Assembly: GCA_028284705.1 (NCBI GenBank)
Contig: JANQRE010000016.1
Coordinates: 1-64,000 of the forward strand
Direction of reading: 5' to 3'
Source of the DNA: Paracoccaceae bacterium
GTDB taxonomy: Bacteria > Pseudomonadota > Alphaproteobacteria > Rhodobacterales > Rhodobacteraceae
Length of the DNA: 64,000 bases
Shown here piece after piece: positions 43,755 to 52,333 of this stretch; positions within the stretch are counted from its first letter, which is position 1; each line of letters begins with the position of its first letter. The notes under the pieces are model-generated. The model was not told where the DNA came from and made no database searches. It was given only the letters and a program-made list of their open reading frames with translations. The position numbers were made by a program, and so were the translations under genes.

Positions 43755-45355
43755 GCGTGTTGATCCTCGGCGGGGCCGGGGTGTTTGGCTCTCGCCTGGC
43801 GGAACTTCTGGTGGAAGATGGCCATCGGGTGATCGTAGCCGGTCGGACCGCCGCGACATTGGAGGCATTGGCCACGCGTCTTGGGGTGGAGCCGCTTGTT
43901 CTCGACCGCGCGGATGTGGCAGCGGTGAGACACGCCCTCACGCATCACGAGGTCACCCATCTGATCGACGCCGCGGGTCCGTTTCAAAACTACGCAGGAT
44001 ATGACGTCGCCGAAGCCGCTATTGAGGCGGGATGCCATTACCTCGACCTGTCTGACGATGCGGCCTTCACCGCCGGGATCAGCACGCTTGAGGAGCGGGC
44101 CGAAGAAGCGGGCGTTGCCGTGCTGTCGGGCGTGTCCTCGGTGCCCGCGATCAGCGGTGCGGTTGTGACCGGGCTGACGGAGGGTTGGAGGCAAATCCAC
44201 CACATCGAGGCTGCCATCATGCCGGGAAATCGCGCGCCGCGCGGTCGGTCGGTGATGGAGGCGATCCTGGGGCAGGTGGGTGAACCGCTCAGGCTTTGGC
44301 AGGCAGGCCGATGGGAAGAGGCGCCGGGCTGGTCGGATCCGCGGATGTATGACCTTCCGGGGGCCGAACGGCGTCAGGCGGCCCTGATCGGCGCGCCGGA
44401 TTTGCGCCTGTTCCCTACGCATTTCAGAGCGGCGACGGTGGAGTTTCGCGCCGGGCTTGAGCTTGGGATCATGCAGCAAAGCCTCGCTCTCTGGTCCTGG
44501 CTGCGTCGCCGCAAACTCGTTCCAAACGCCAAGATTTTCAGACGTCCGCTGCACCGGGTCGCGACGATGCTCGACCGGTTTGGCAGCGACAGAGGCGGGA
44601 TGGTGGTGCGGGTCATCGGCGTGGATGGCAGCGGCGCCTTGATGGAAGCGTGGTGGGTGATGTCGGTGGGTGCGGGCAAGGGGCCCTACACGCCCGCCTT
44701 GCCAGCTGCGATTTTGGTGAGGAAAGACAAGCTCTTGCCCGGTGCACGGGCGGCGATCTCTGAGTTTTCGAAAGCTGAGATCGAGGAGGAATTCAAGCGG
44801 ATCGGAGCAAGGACGACCACGGAGGCAGAGACCTACACACCGCTGTTCCAAGCCGCACTCGGGGCGGCGTGGGCCCAGATGCCACCGCTCTGGCGCGCCA
44901 CCCACACAGTGACACCTCTAAAGATCTTAGAGGGCGAGGCGCGGATTACGCGTGGGGTAGGGCTCCTGTCGCGGATCATCGGGGCGCTGTTTAGGTTCCC
45001 GAAGGCCGCAGAGGTCGTCCCGGTCACCGTGCGTATGGTCGCGAAAGACGGCAGGGAGCATTGGACGCGGCGCTTCGGAGAGTCTTCCTTCACCTCCGTT
45101 TTGCGCGGCTCTCGGCCTGGGCATCTGCGTGAGCGTTTCGGGCCGTTTGAGTTTGAGATGGCTGTGCCTGAGACAGGTAACGGCATTGAGATGCCGGTCA
45201 CCCGCGGCTGGTTCTGTGGTGTGCCGATGCCAAAGGCGCTTTTGCCGCGCTCTGAGACGCGGGAATTCATTCAAGACGATATATTCCATTTCGACGTGCG
45301 CCTCTCGGCCCCGCTTGCGGGACTGATCGTGCATTACCAGGGCTGGCTGAAATAG
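43751..45355 (+). CDS. NADP-binding saccharopine dehydrogenase-like protein with DUF4166
   Basis: 534 aa from the ATG overlapping the upstream stop. The N-terminus is a Rossmann fold (MSVLILGGAGVFGSRLAELLVEDGHRVIVAGR) and the first ~330 residues resemble the saccharopine dehydrogenase NADP-binding family (HLIDAAGPFQNYAGYDVAEAAIEAGCHYLDLSDD). The last ~190 residues fit DUF4166 (VRMVAKDGREHWTRRFG, FGPFEFEMAV). Function unknown; a lipid-related reductase would be a guess. Confidence 0.85.
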   Translation: MSVLILGGAGVFGSRLAELLVEDGHRVIVAGRTAATLEALATRLGVEPLVLDRADVAAVRHALTHHEVTHLIDAAGPFQNYAGYDVAEAAIEAGCHYLDLSDDAAFTAGISTLEERAEEAGVAVLSGVSSVPAISGAVVTGLTEGWRQIHHIEAAIMPGNRAPRGRSVMEAILGQVGEPLRLWQAGRWEEAPGWSDPRMYDLPGAERRQAALIGAPDLRLFPTHFRAATVEFRAGLELGIMQQSLALWSWLRRRKLVPNAKIFRRPLHRVATMLDRFGSDRGGMVVRVIGVDGSGALMEAWWVMSVGAGKGPYTPALPAAILVRKDKLLPGARAAISEFSKAEIEEEFKRIGARTTTEAETYTPLFQAALGAAWAQMPPLWRATHTVTPLKILEGEARITRGVGLLSRIIGALFRFPKAAEVVPVTVRMVAKDGREHWTRRFGESSFTSVLRGSRPGHLRERFGPFEFEMAVPETGNGIEMPVTRGWFCGVPMPKALLPRSETREFIQDDIFHFDVRLSAPLAGLIVHYQGWLK

Positions 45356-46093
45356 CTACTGCGCGGCGAGGGCAGGGGGCTCGGAGGGGTCTTTGCCGTT
45401 GGGGTAGACGAGACCCGCGGAGATCACCAGCTTCGCGGCGTCCTCGACGGACATTTCCAGCTCGATCACGTCGGATTTCGGCACGAAGAGCAGAAAGCCC
45501 GAGGTCGGGTTGGGCGTGGTCGGCAGGAAAACAGAGACTTTCTCTTCATCCACCGGAATGCCTGCGGCGATCTCGCCTTTGGCGCCCGTTGAGATGAAGG
45601 CAATCGCCCAGATACCCCGGCGCGGGTATTCGACGAGACAGGCTTTTTCGAAGGAGGTTTCGCGTTGCGAGAAGACAGTTTCCGCGATCTGTTTGGCGCC
45701 GGAATAGATCGAGCGCACGACGGGCATGCGATCGACAAGGTTTTCGCCCCAGTGCAACAAAGAGCGGCCCAGGATGCCTTTCGCCATCCACCCGACCAAG
45801 ACGGTGAAGAGCAGGAAGACGATGACGCCAATGCCGCGCACATTCACCTTGACCGGCGTCTCGGGATATCCGAGCGCCCAATTCACCAGGGCTTCGGGGT
45901 GCCACGCGTCCGGGACAAAGGGCCAGACCCAGCTGTCGATCCAGCCCACGACCGTCCAGATCAGCCACAGCGTGAGGCCGATGGGCGCCACCACGATGAG
46001 CCCGGCCAGAAAATTGCCGCGCAGGCGCGCGATCAAGCCGGGACGCTTGGGCGGGTGAGGATGGTCGTCGTGTTCGAACATGGGAGCGGTCAA
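45356..46093 (-). CDS. DUF502 family membrane protein
   Basis: 245 aa. Two helices (LIVVAPIGLTLWLIWTVVGWI and GIGVIVFLLFTVLVGWMAKGILG) are followed by the conserved GENLVDRMPVVRSIYSGAKQIAETVF and a cytoplasmic beta-rich half ending PTTPNPTSGFLLFVPKSDVIELEMSVEDAAKLVISAG, all typical of DUF502. Plant homologues (COV/LCV) act in membrane traffic; the bacterial role is unknown. Convergent with the preceding plus-strand gene, no gap. Confidence 0.92.
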   Translation of the reverse strand: MTAPMFEHDDHPHPPKRPGLIARLRGNFLAGLIVVAPIGLTLWLIWTVVGWIDSWVWPFVPDAWHPEALVNWALGYPETPVKVNVRGIGVIVFLLFTVLVGWMAKGILGRSLLHWGENLVDRMPVVRSIYSGAKQIAETVFSQRETSFEKACLVEYPRRGIWAIAFISTGAKGEIAAGIPVDEEKVSVFLPTTPNPTSGFLLFVPKSDVIELEMSVEDAAKLVISAGLVYPNGKDPSEPPALAAQ

Positions 46094-46160
46094 CCGTTAA
46101 CGCGCAGAATGTAGGCACTTCGCGGAGGGCGCACAAGCAAACTGGGGCGCTCTGCGCAAA

Positions 46161-47078
46161 TTAAGGCGCTGAGATCGCCAATTCTTGAGCAATCTGTGCG
46201 CCAAGTCGCGCATTGTTGAGCACCAGCGCGATGTTTGCCTCCAGTGAGCGACCTTCGGTCAGCTCGAATATCCGCTGCAGGAGGAACGGCGTGACGTCCT
46301 TGCCGGTGATATCTTGCGCCTCCGCCTCGGCGGTGGCTTGAGCGATGATCGGCGCGAGGGTCTCTGGCGGGATTTCCGCCTCCGTTGGGATTGGATTGGC
46401 GACAAGCTGACCGCCGGGCAGGCCGAGCTGCGCGCGCATGCGGTGCGCTTGGGCGATCTCGCCCGGCGTGTCGGCGCGCAACGGGGCCTTCAGGCCGGAC
46501 GTTTGGCTCCAGAAGGCCGGAAACGCGTGCTGGCCATACGTAAAAACCGGCACGCCAAGGGTTTCCAGCACTTCCAGTGTTTTCGGCAGGTCGAGAATGG
46601 CTTTGGCACCAGCTGCCACGACCGTCACCGGCGTTTCGCTGAGTTCCCGCAGATCGGCGGAAATGTCGAAACTCGTCTCCGCGCCTTTGTGCACGCCGCC
46701 GATGCCGCCTGTGGCAAAGACCTCGATACCGGCCAGATGCGCCGCGATCATCGTGGCGGCGACTGTGGTGGCGCCTGTGCCGCCCGAGGCGAGGCACGCG
46801 GCGAAATCGGCGCGGGAGAGTTTGGCGACCTCCTTGGCTTGTGCGAGGCGTTCCAATTCCTCGGCGCTCAGACCGATATGCAGCGTTCCGTCAAGCACGG
46901 CGATGGTTGCGGGAGTGACGCCTGCGTCGCGGATCGTGTTCTCGACGCGCGATGCCATGGCGAGATTGTCGGGCCAGGGCATGCCATGGGTTATGATTGT
47001 GCTTTCAAGTGCAACGAGAGGGCGTTTATTCGTTTTGGCATCAGAGACTTCCGGGGAATACTTGATGTTGAGACTCAT
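46161..47078 (-). CDS. psuG: Pseudouridine-5'-phosphate glycosidase PsuG
   Basis: 305 aa. Family signatures ALESTIITHGMPWPDN, FATGGIGGVHKGAETSFDISADL and QSNPIPTEAEIP-like (LVANPIPTEAEIP) are intact. It splits pseudouridine 5'-phosphate into uracil and ribose 5-phosphate. It follows psuK with a 4-bp overlap, so the pair forms a complete pseudouridine salvage and degradation route in the cytoplasm. Confidence 0.95.
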   Translation of the reverse strand: MSLNIKYSPEVSDAKTNKRPLVALESTIITHGMPWPDNLAMASRVENTIRDAGVTPATIAVLDGTLHIGLSAEELERLAQAKEVAKLSRADFAACLASGGTGATTVAATMIAAHLAGIEVFATGGIGGVHKGAETSFDISADLRELSETPVTVVAAGAKAILDLPKTLEVLETLGVPVFTYGQHAFPAFWSQTSGLKAPLRADTPGEIAQAHRMRAQLGLPGGQLVANPIPTEAEIPPETLAPIIAQATAEAEAQDITGKDVTPFLLQRIFELTEGRSLEANIALVLNNARLGAQIAQELAISAP

Positions 47079-47956
47079 CCGTAGGTTTCTCCGGAAATGT
47101 AAGTGGCGGCGGCGTCTAACGCCTGGGTGAGCGCTGCTTCGGGATCGGCACCTTGGGCCTCGGCAGCAATATGGGCGGCCATGAAAGTGTCGCCAGCACC
47201 AGTAATACGGGTGACGAGCACCTCGGGCGGGGTTTTCGAGATCAGCGTGTCGCCTGCCGCAAAGCTCGCGCGGTTTGGTCCGTCCGTGACGAGCGCCCGC
47301 CCGACGCCGCGCGCGGCCAACGCTTTCGCGGCGTCTTGCGAGTTTGAAAAGCTCTTGTGCAAGAGCAGGCCCGCCTCCTCGAGATTGACATAGATTGTGG
47401 TCGATGCATGACCGAGGAAAGGTGTCAGACGCTCCGCCTTGCCGGGAGAGGCCGGGGCGAGACGCAGATCGGCGGCGGCGAAAGCGGGGTTTCGCGCGAT
47501 GTCACTCAGAAGCGCTGCAGTAAGATTGCCGTCAATGGCGATAAGGCCGGTCCAGCCCTTGAGCGCGCCATTCAATAAAGGACGCAGGATTTTATCGCCC
47601 GCGGCTTCCAGGGAATGCGCATCGGCGATGGCGGAAATCAGACCGTTGCCGCCCTCGATGGCCATATAGACATCGGTCGGCAGGTCTTCGGACCGGTAGA
47701 CATGGGTCGTCTCCGTGCCCAGCCGTGCGCAAGCGGCCATCAGCTCTTCGCCCTCCGGATCGCGCCCGATAGCGGTGAGCAGGGCGGGGGACATGCCATA
47801 GGCCTTCAGCGCCATGGCAATGTTCATCGCGACCCCGCCAGGAATGCGGGTGATGCGCCCCGGTACGTCGGAGCCCACCCGCATATGGGCATTCGCGCGA
47901 CCGATAATGTCCCACAGGACCGAGCCGATGCAAAGAATGTCGGGTTGGCTGCTCAT
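47075..47956 (-). CDS. psuK: PfkB-family kinase, probable pseudouridine kinase PsuK
   Basis: 293 aa ribokinase-like protein. The N-terminal substrate region (GSVLWDIIGRANAH, GRITRIPGGVAMNIAMAL) and the C-terminal catalytic motif TRITGAGDTFMAAHIAAEAQ (GAGD anion hole and Asp base) are present. Position directly before psuG, with overlapping codons, makes pseudouridine kinase the best call, since PfkB sequences alone do not fix the sugar. No ABC-type pseudouridine importer is adjacent. Confidence 0.88.
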   Translation of the reverse strand: MSSQPDILCIGSVLWDIIGRANAHMRVGSDVPGRITRIPGGVAMNIAMALKAYGMSPALLTAIGRDPEGEELMAACARLGTETTHVYRSEDLPTDVYMAIEGGNGLISAIADAHSLEAAGDKILRPLLNGALKGWTGLIAIDGNLTAALLSDIARNPAFAAADLRLAPASPGKAERLTPFLGHASTTIYVNLEEAGLLLHKSFSNSQDAAKALAARGVGRALVTDGPNRASFAAGDTLISKTPPEVLVTRITGAGDTFMAAHIAAEAQGADPEAALTQALDAAATYISGETYG

Positions 47957-48011
47957 GGCCCGCTTTATGGGCGCGAGTTGGCGCCTGTTGCAAGCGTCGG
48001 AGCCTCCGGCG

Positions 48012-48035
48012 GAAGTATTTTTGAAACATGGGAAG
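48012..48035. repeat. Short intergenic repeat A, copy 2
   Basis: Exact copy of the 24-bp block at 22-45, again preceded by agcctcc (48001-48007). It lies between psuK and rpsB, about 195 bp upstream of rpsB. Repeat B does not follow it here. Ten bases further on, TTAACCTTAA (48046-48055) in an AT-rich stretch may belong to the rpsB promoter. Confidence 0.6.
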
Positions 48036-48229
48036 GCGCGGCGCGTTAACCTTAATAATCTCTTGCGGCGAGGGGGCTTGCGGGGCAGGGGAGATTGGTC
48101 TATCAGGCGCGCACTTCACAGGTGAGGCTTGGGTCCTCGGGGGAGACATCCCCGAACGATCCGCCGGTTGGGGCATGGGCCCCTGAGACAGCTTTACCGA
48201 GGATATGAAACCGGAAAGGAAAGCAAGAG

Positions 48230-49102
48230 ATGGCATTGCCTGATTTCTCTTTGCGTCAGCTTTTGGAAGCTGGCGTGCACTTTGGTCACCAGACCCAACG
48301 TTGGAACCCGCGCATGGGGCCGTATATCTACGGTGCCAAGAACGGCATTCACATTATGGACCTCACCCAAACGGTCCCGATGTTGGATCAAGCCCTGCAA
48401 GTGGTTCGCGACACCACTGCCAAGGGCGGTCGCATTCTTTTTGTCGGCACTAAGCGTCAGGCGCAGCGCCCGATCGCTGAGGCGGCCGAGAAATGTGCAC
48501 AATATTACATGAACCACCGTTGGCTTGGCGGCACGCTGACCAACTGGAAGACCGTGTCGAACTCGATCAACCGCCTGAAAACCATCGATGAGCAGATGGC
48601 CGAAGGGGCTGAGGGCCTGACGAAGAAAGAGCGCCTTGGCATGGAGCGCGAGCAGGGCAAACTGCAAGCCTCGCTCGGCGGGATCCGTGAGATGGGTGGC
48701 ACGCCGGATCTTCTGTTCGTGATTGACGTGAACAAAGAAGACCTCGCCGTGGCCGAAGCCAACAAGCTGGGTATTCCGGTTGTGGCCGTGGTCGATACGA
48801 ACTGCTCGCCCGATGGCATCGATTATCTGATCCCCGGCAATGACGACGCTTCCCGCGCGATCTCGCTTTATTGCGATCTCATTGCCCGGGCCGCGCTTGA
48901 CGGTATGTCCGCGCAAATGGGGGCTGCGGGTGTCGATATCGGTGCGATGGAAGAGGCACCGGTTGAAGAAGCTGTGGCCGAGGCACCTGCAGAGAAGGCG
49001 AAGGCCGAAGAGCCTAAGGTCGAAGAGCCCAAGGCTGAAGAGGCCAAAGCGGAAGAGCCTGCCGCCGAAGAAGCACCTGCGGAAGAAGCCAGAGCCGAGT
49101 AA
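48230..49102 (+). CDS. rpsB: 30S ribosomal protein S2 with acidic C-terminal extension
   Basis: 290 aa against 241 in E. coli. The S2 core is standard: [70 protein letters not shown] and [21 protein letters not shown]. From about residue 242 a low-complexity tail of repeated A/E/K/P units (such as [14 protein letters not shown]) is added. A GGAAAGGAAAGCAAGAG purine tract provides the ribosome site. It is followed by tsf after 82 bp. Confidence 0.98.
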   Translation: MALPDFSLRQLLEAGVHFGHQTQRWNPRMGPYIYGAKNGIHIMDLTQTVPMLDQALQVVRDTTAKGGRILFVGTKRQAQRPIAEAAEKCAQYYMNHRWLGGTLTNWKTVSNSINRLKTIDEQMAEGAEGLTKKERLGMEREQGKLQASLGGIREMGGTPDLLFVIDVNKEDLAVAEANKLGIPVVAVVDTNCSPDGIDYLIPGNDDASRAISLYCDLIARAALDGMSAQMGAAGVDIGAMEEAPVEEAVAEAPAEKAKAEEPKVEEPKAEEAKAEEPAAEEAPAEEARAE

Positions 49103-49128
49103 ACGGAACGGCTGTCAGAAAAGTTTTA

Positions 49129-49154
49129 CCGGAGGCTGATGAAGCAGCCTCCGG
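49129..49154 (+). terminator. Hairpin between rpsB and tsf (attenuator or processing site)
   Basis: CCGGAGGCTG (49129-49138) pairs perfectly with CAGCCTCCGG (49145-49154) around a 6-nt loop. No T-run follows, so it is more likely an attenuator or mRNA-stabilising hairpin between co-transcribed rpsB and tsf than a full terminator. Confidence 0.6.
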
Positions 49155-49184
49155 GACCATTGGACAAATCGAGGAGACCATAAG

Positions 49185-50060
49185 ATGGCGATTACCGCTG
49201 CAATGGTGAAAGAGCTGCGCGATTCCACGGGCGCAGGCATGATGGATGCGAAAAAAGCGCTGACCGAGAACGATGGCAATATGGAAGCCGCCGTCGATTG
49301 GCTGCGCACCAAGGGCCTTGCGAAAGCTGCGAAGAAGTCCGGACGCACGGCCGCCGAAGGTCTGGTCGCTGTCAAAGTCGATGGCGGGCAGGGGGTCGCC
49401 GTTGAGGTGAACTCCGAGACCGATTTTGTCGCCAAGAACGCTGAGTTCCAGGAGATGGTGTCCGGCATTGCGGGCGCTGCTCTGGGCGTGTCCGACGTCG
49501 ATGCTTTGAAGAGTGCCGATCTGGGCGGCAAATCCGTTGAAGATACAATCACCGACAAGATCGCGACCATCGGCGAGAACATGTCCGTGCGCCGTATGGC
49601 GAAAATCGACGGCACTTCGGTGACATCTTACGTGCATGGTGCTGCCGCCGATGGCATGGGCAAGATTGGCGTGCTCGTCGCGCTGTCGGGTGACAATGAC
49701 GCGTTTGGCAAACAGGTCGCGATGCATGTGGCGGCTGTGAATCCAGCATCCCTTTCCGAAGCTGATCTCGACCCGGCTGTGGTCGAAAAAGAGAAGCAAG
49801 TTCAGATGGATATCGCTCGCGAGAGCGGTAAGCCGGACAATGTGATTGAGAAGATGATCGTCGGCCGGATGAAAAAATTCATGGCTGAGGTCACGCTTCT
49901 GAACCAGCAGTTTGTGGTCAATCCGGACCTGACGGTTGGCAAGGCCGCGGAAGAGGCTGGCGTTGAGATCACCGGGTTCGTGCGCCTCGAAGTGGGCGAG
50001 GGGATCGAGAAGAAAGAAGAGAACTTCGCCGAGGAGGTTGCCGCACAGCTCGGCAACTGA
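49185..50060 (+). CDS. tsf: Elongation factor Ts
   Basis: 291 aa. N-terminal UBA-like domain ([42 protein letters not shown]) and the EF-Tu-interacting TDFVAKN motif ([12 protein letters not shown]) are intact. It exchanges GDP for GTP on EF-Tu. GAGGAGACC just upstream is the ribosome site. Paired with rpsB as in nearly all bacteria. Confidence 0.98.
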   Translation: MAITAAMVKELRDSTGAGMMDAKKALTENDGNMEAAVDWLRTKGLAKAAKKSGRTAAEGLVAVKVDGGQGVAVEVNSETDFVAKNAEFQEMVSGIAGAALGVSDVDALKSADLGGKSVEDTITDKIATIGENMSVRRMAKIDGTSVTSYVHGAAADGMGKIGVLVALSGDNDAFGKQVAMHVAAVNPASLSEADLDPAVVEKEKQVQMDIARESGKPDNVIEKMIVGRMKKFMAEVTLLNQQFVVNPDLTVGKAAEEAGVEITGFVRLEVGEGIEKKEENFAEEVAAQLGN

Positions 50061-50081
50061 TCTCACCTCTCGAAGACATAA

Positions 50082-50115
50082 AAAAGCGGTGCATGAGGGC
50101 TCATGCACCGCTTTT
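50082..50115. terminator. Strong bidirectional terminator after tsf
   Basis: A 15-bp perfect stem, AAAAGCGGTGCATGA (50082-50096) with TCATGCACCGCTTTT (50101-50115), has a 4-nt loop and A/T flanks on both sides. It ends rpsB-tsf 22 bp after the tsf stop and could also stop transcripts from the other strand. Confidence 0.9.
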
Positions 50116-50180
50116 CCTTTTCCCGTCCTATGCTGGGGAAGACAGGACCGGAATTGAAAGCCGCCAGGGAAGCGGAAGAA

Positions 50181-50352
50181 TTGACTCTCCTGACGGCTAA
50201 ACCGGATAAACCGGACCAGGGTTTTTCCTCGAAATCACAAGGCGCACCCCCTAGCGTAAGTCCCATGGCTAAAGCCACCACTCACGGAACAGTTTTGAGG
50301 ATGCCCAAATCCGGGTTGAAAGCAAAGTACGGAATTCCGTACCTCTTTCTTT
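50181..50352 (+). other. Gene-free stretch with possible promoter and palindrome
   Basis: The 257 bp between the tsf terminator and the luxR gene hold no credible reading frame. TTGACT (50181-50186), 17 bp and GGATAA (50204-50209) resemble a promoter, and GTACGGAATTCCGTAC (50327-50342), a perfect 16-bp palindrome followed by CTCTTTCTTT, could end a transcript of about 130 nt. Alternatively the palindrome is the 3' hairpin of luxR. Weak evidence. Confidence 0.3.
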
Positions 50353-50373
50353 AAACCCTTTGAAATCAGGATG

Positions 50374-51129
50374 TTATCTTTCGATCAGGAAGAACTGATT
50401 TTGTGAACTGGCTTTGAGGATCGCCTGGGCAGTTGTGTCCACGTCCAGCGCTTCGCGAGCGAGACGCAGGTGTTTCTCAATAGTAGCCGGATTTAGTCCC
50501 ATTATCGTGGCTGTGTCCTGAATCGTCTTGCCATCGGCCACCCATTCGAGCACTTCGCGCTGCCGCGCCGTCAGTTTGCGGCGCTGCCCGGTGGTGTGGG
50601 GGAGTTGCGTGACTTTGAGATGCATCACCTTGTTGGCTAGCTCGATCTCGGGGCCCTTTTCCGCCCAAAGCGCATCAACATCCGCCTGCGTCACGCCACG
50701 CTCTGCCGTTAGTCCGATGGCACCCTTGGCGCGCATTGAGACGTCGTGGAAGCTGATCGTGTAACCGGCTGTGACATCCATCCGCTGGTTGAGCGCCATG
50801 GCTTCCATCTCGTCAGGGCCCAGTTGACCGCTCGCCATCATCTCCATCACCATGCTCCAGGAGCAGGCGCCGACATTGTCCGCGGCCCAGGCGACCATCG
50901 GGCCTTTGAAATACATGCCTTCACCGATGAAGATATCGACATATTCCGGGTCGTGATTGGTGAGGATCAGCGCGTCTTGCAGATCGCCGAGCGTCGTACC
51001 TGTCCGAAATCGTGTGTAGCCGTAAATCAGCCGGTCGAAGCCATACTCAGCCATCTTGCCGGTGTGCAGCGACCATGCGTCTTCCATGGTGTCCGCTTCG
51101 ACAATCCTGCTGAGATGGTCATCGATCAT
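50374..51129 (-). CDS. LuxR-family regulator with autoinducer-binding domain (LuxR solo)
   Basis: 251 aa. The N-terminal ~170 residues match the acyl-homoserine-lactone binding fold (FDRLIYGYTRFRTGT, NHDPEYVDIFIGEGMYFKGPMVAWAADNVGACSW with the conserved Asp-Pro), and the C-terminus is a GerE-type HTH (KLTARQREVLEWVADGKTIQDTATIMGLNPATIEKHLRLAREAL). No luxI synthase is nearby. Its ATG overlaps the aroQ stop by 4 bp, so it is the second gene of an aroQ-luxR unit. Ligand unknown. Confidence 0.9.
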   Translation of the reverse strand: MIDDHLSRIVEADTMEDAWSLHTGKMAEYGFDRLIYGYTRFRTGTTLGDLQDALILTNHDPEYVDIFIGEGMYFKGPMVAWAADNVGACSWSMVMEMMASGQLGPDEMEAMALNQRMDVTAGYTISFHDVSMRAKGAIGLTAERGVTQADVDALWAEKGPEIELANKVMHLKVTQLPHTTGQRRKLTARQREVLEWVADGKTIQDTATIMGLNPATIEKHLRLAREALDVDTTAQAILKASSQNQFFLIER

Positions 51130-51569
51130 GGAACGGCCTCCATGCGGGCGGCGAGGGCGTCTATGGCCAGGCCGTAGCCGGTAATCCCAAATCCGCAGAT
51201 CACGCCGATGCAGACCTCGGAGATGTAGGAGTAGTGGCGGAACTGTTCGCGCGCGAAGACATTCGAGACATGTAGCTCAATCACGGGCAAGTCCACAGAT
51301 GCGATAGCGTCGCGCAGCGCGATCGAGGTATGGGTGTAAGCGCCCGCGTTTAAGACCACGCCGCAATGCTTTGATTTTGCGTCTTGAATTGCGTCCACGA
51401 GAGCGCCTTCGGAATTCGACTGCAGGCACTCAACCGTCAGATCGTGCTCTGCGGCGCGGACTTTGGAAAGCGCCTCGATATCGGCCAGCGTGTCCGAGCC
51501 GTAAATCTCGGGTTCACGGGTGCCCAACAAGTTGAGATTTGGACCATTGAGGATGAGCAGCGACGGCAT
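51126..51569 (-). CDS. aroQ: 3-dehydroquinate dehydratase, type II
   Basis: 147 aa dodecameric-type enzyme of the shikimate pathway. LILNGPNLNLLGTREPEIYG with the active-site loop Tyr, LNAGAYTHTSIALRDAI and VIELHVSNVFAREQFRHYSYIS are all family-diagnostic. It dehydrates 3-dehydroquinate to 3-dehydroshikimate. It is first in a two-gene unit with luxR. Confidence 0.97.
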   Translation of the reverse strand: MPSLLILNGPNLNLLGTREPEIYGSDTLADIEALSKVRAAEHDLTVECLQSNSEGALVDAIQDAKSKHCGVVLNAGAYTHTSIALRDAIASVDLPVIELHVSNVFAREQFRHYSYISEVCIGVICGFGITGYGLAIDALAARMEAVP

Positions 51570-51797
51570 TCCAGCACCTTTTTTCTTGGTTGTAGGACCT
51601 CAAACGATCTGTGTCGAGATTTAAGGTTAATCCGTCACCGGAAACGCCCGTATGACAAGCGCTTTTTCGCAAAACGGGCTCGTGCACGTGCTGCCGTTGA
51701 TGTGCTTTCGTGTGCCGCAGGGGGCAGCGGCAACGCAAACCCATTAAGCCTGTAATGGTAATTATGTTAAGTAAAGGCGGGCCCAAAACCCTTGTTT
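51570..51797. other. Intergenic stretch upstream of aroQ, no gene seen
   Basis: This 228-bp gap holds the aroQ promoter region on the minus strand. TTAAGGTTAA (51621-51630) is the complement of the 10-mer TTAACCTTAA found upstream of rpsB. A TTTAGGC (51797-51803) overlaps the stop of the SnoaL-like gene and is probably incidental. No hairpin with a T-run and no convincing reading frame. Confidence 0.4.
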
Positions 51798-52328
51798 TTA
51801 GGCCTTAGGCGTTGGCGGCTGCTTTTCGCCGCGATCAAAGGCCTCCCAGCCTTCGCCGTTGAAGACATCCACACCGAGCTGTGCCAGGACATGTGGAAAA
51901 TCGACCATGACCCAGTTGTCGACGATCTTGCCATCGACGACCTTCCAGAAATCCATGTAGCGGATCTCGATGCGTTGACCTGTCGGTTCCACACCCATGA
52001 AAGTTCCGGAATGCGTCGCTTCCTGGCGTCCGAAGGCCGCGGCCCATTCGCCCATATAAAGCCGCGCCTCATCGACGCAGACCTTGTCTGAGAACGCCGC
52101 CTGGAACGGTTTCTGCCAATTGTCCTGAAATTCGCGTAAGCCTGTTTTGGTGCCGCAACCGGTATTTCCGATCCAGCGGAAGCTTTCCGAGAAGAATTCA
52201 CCGATATCGGCGATGCGATGATCGTTCAGACCATCGACCATACCTTCGATCACGCGGCGTGTATCTTCGGTTTTCGACAGGTCTGTGTCGCGGCTCAAGA
52301 CCGCTTGTTCAGGACGCGAGCCCTTCAT
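51798..52328 (-). CDS. SnoaL-like ester cyclase / NTF2-fold protein
   Basis: 176 aa. The cone-shaped NTF2 fold is suggested by VIEGMVDGLNDHRIADIGEFFSESFRWIG, TGLREFQDNWQKPFQAAFSD and the strand RIEIRYMDFWKVVDGKIVDNWVMVDFPHVLAQLGVDVF, the last typical of SnoaL-like polyketide cyclases. Such proteins are often small-molecule binding or isomerising enzymes of unknown substrate. Monocistronic, 5 bp from the end of phoB's reading frame on the same strand. Confidence 0.8.
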   Translation of the reverse strand: MKGSRPEQAVLSRDTDLSKTEDTRRVIEGMVDGLNDHRIADIGEFFSESFRWIGNTGCGTKTGLREFQDNWQKPFQAAFSDKVCVDEARLYMGEWAAAFGRQEATHSGTFMGVEPTGQRIEIRYMDFWKVVDGKIVDNWVMVDFPHVLAQLGVDVFNGEGWEAFDRGEKQPPTPKA

Positions 52329-52333
52329 TTTCG

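Noticed and set aside
46161-47956. psuK as a fructokinase or ribokinase
   Set aside because: The PfkB fold allows it, but the overlap with psuG makes pseudouridine kinase the better reading.
50103-50354. 83-codon plus-strand reading frame after tsf
   Set aside because: Starts inside the tsf terminator hairpin, lacks codon bias and resembles no family; treated as non-coding.
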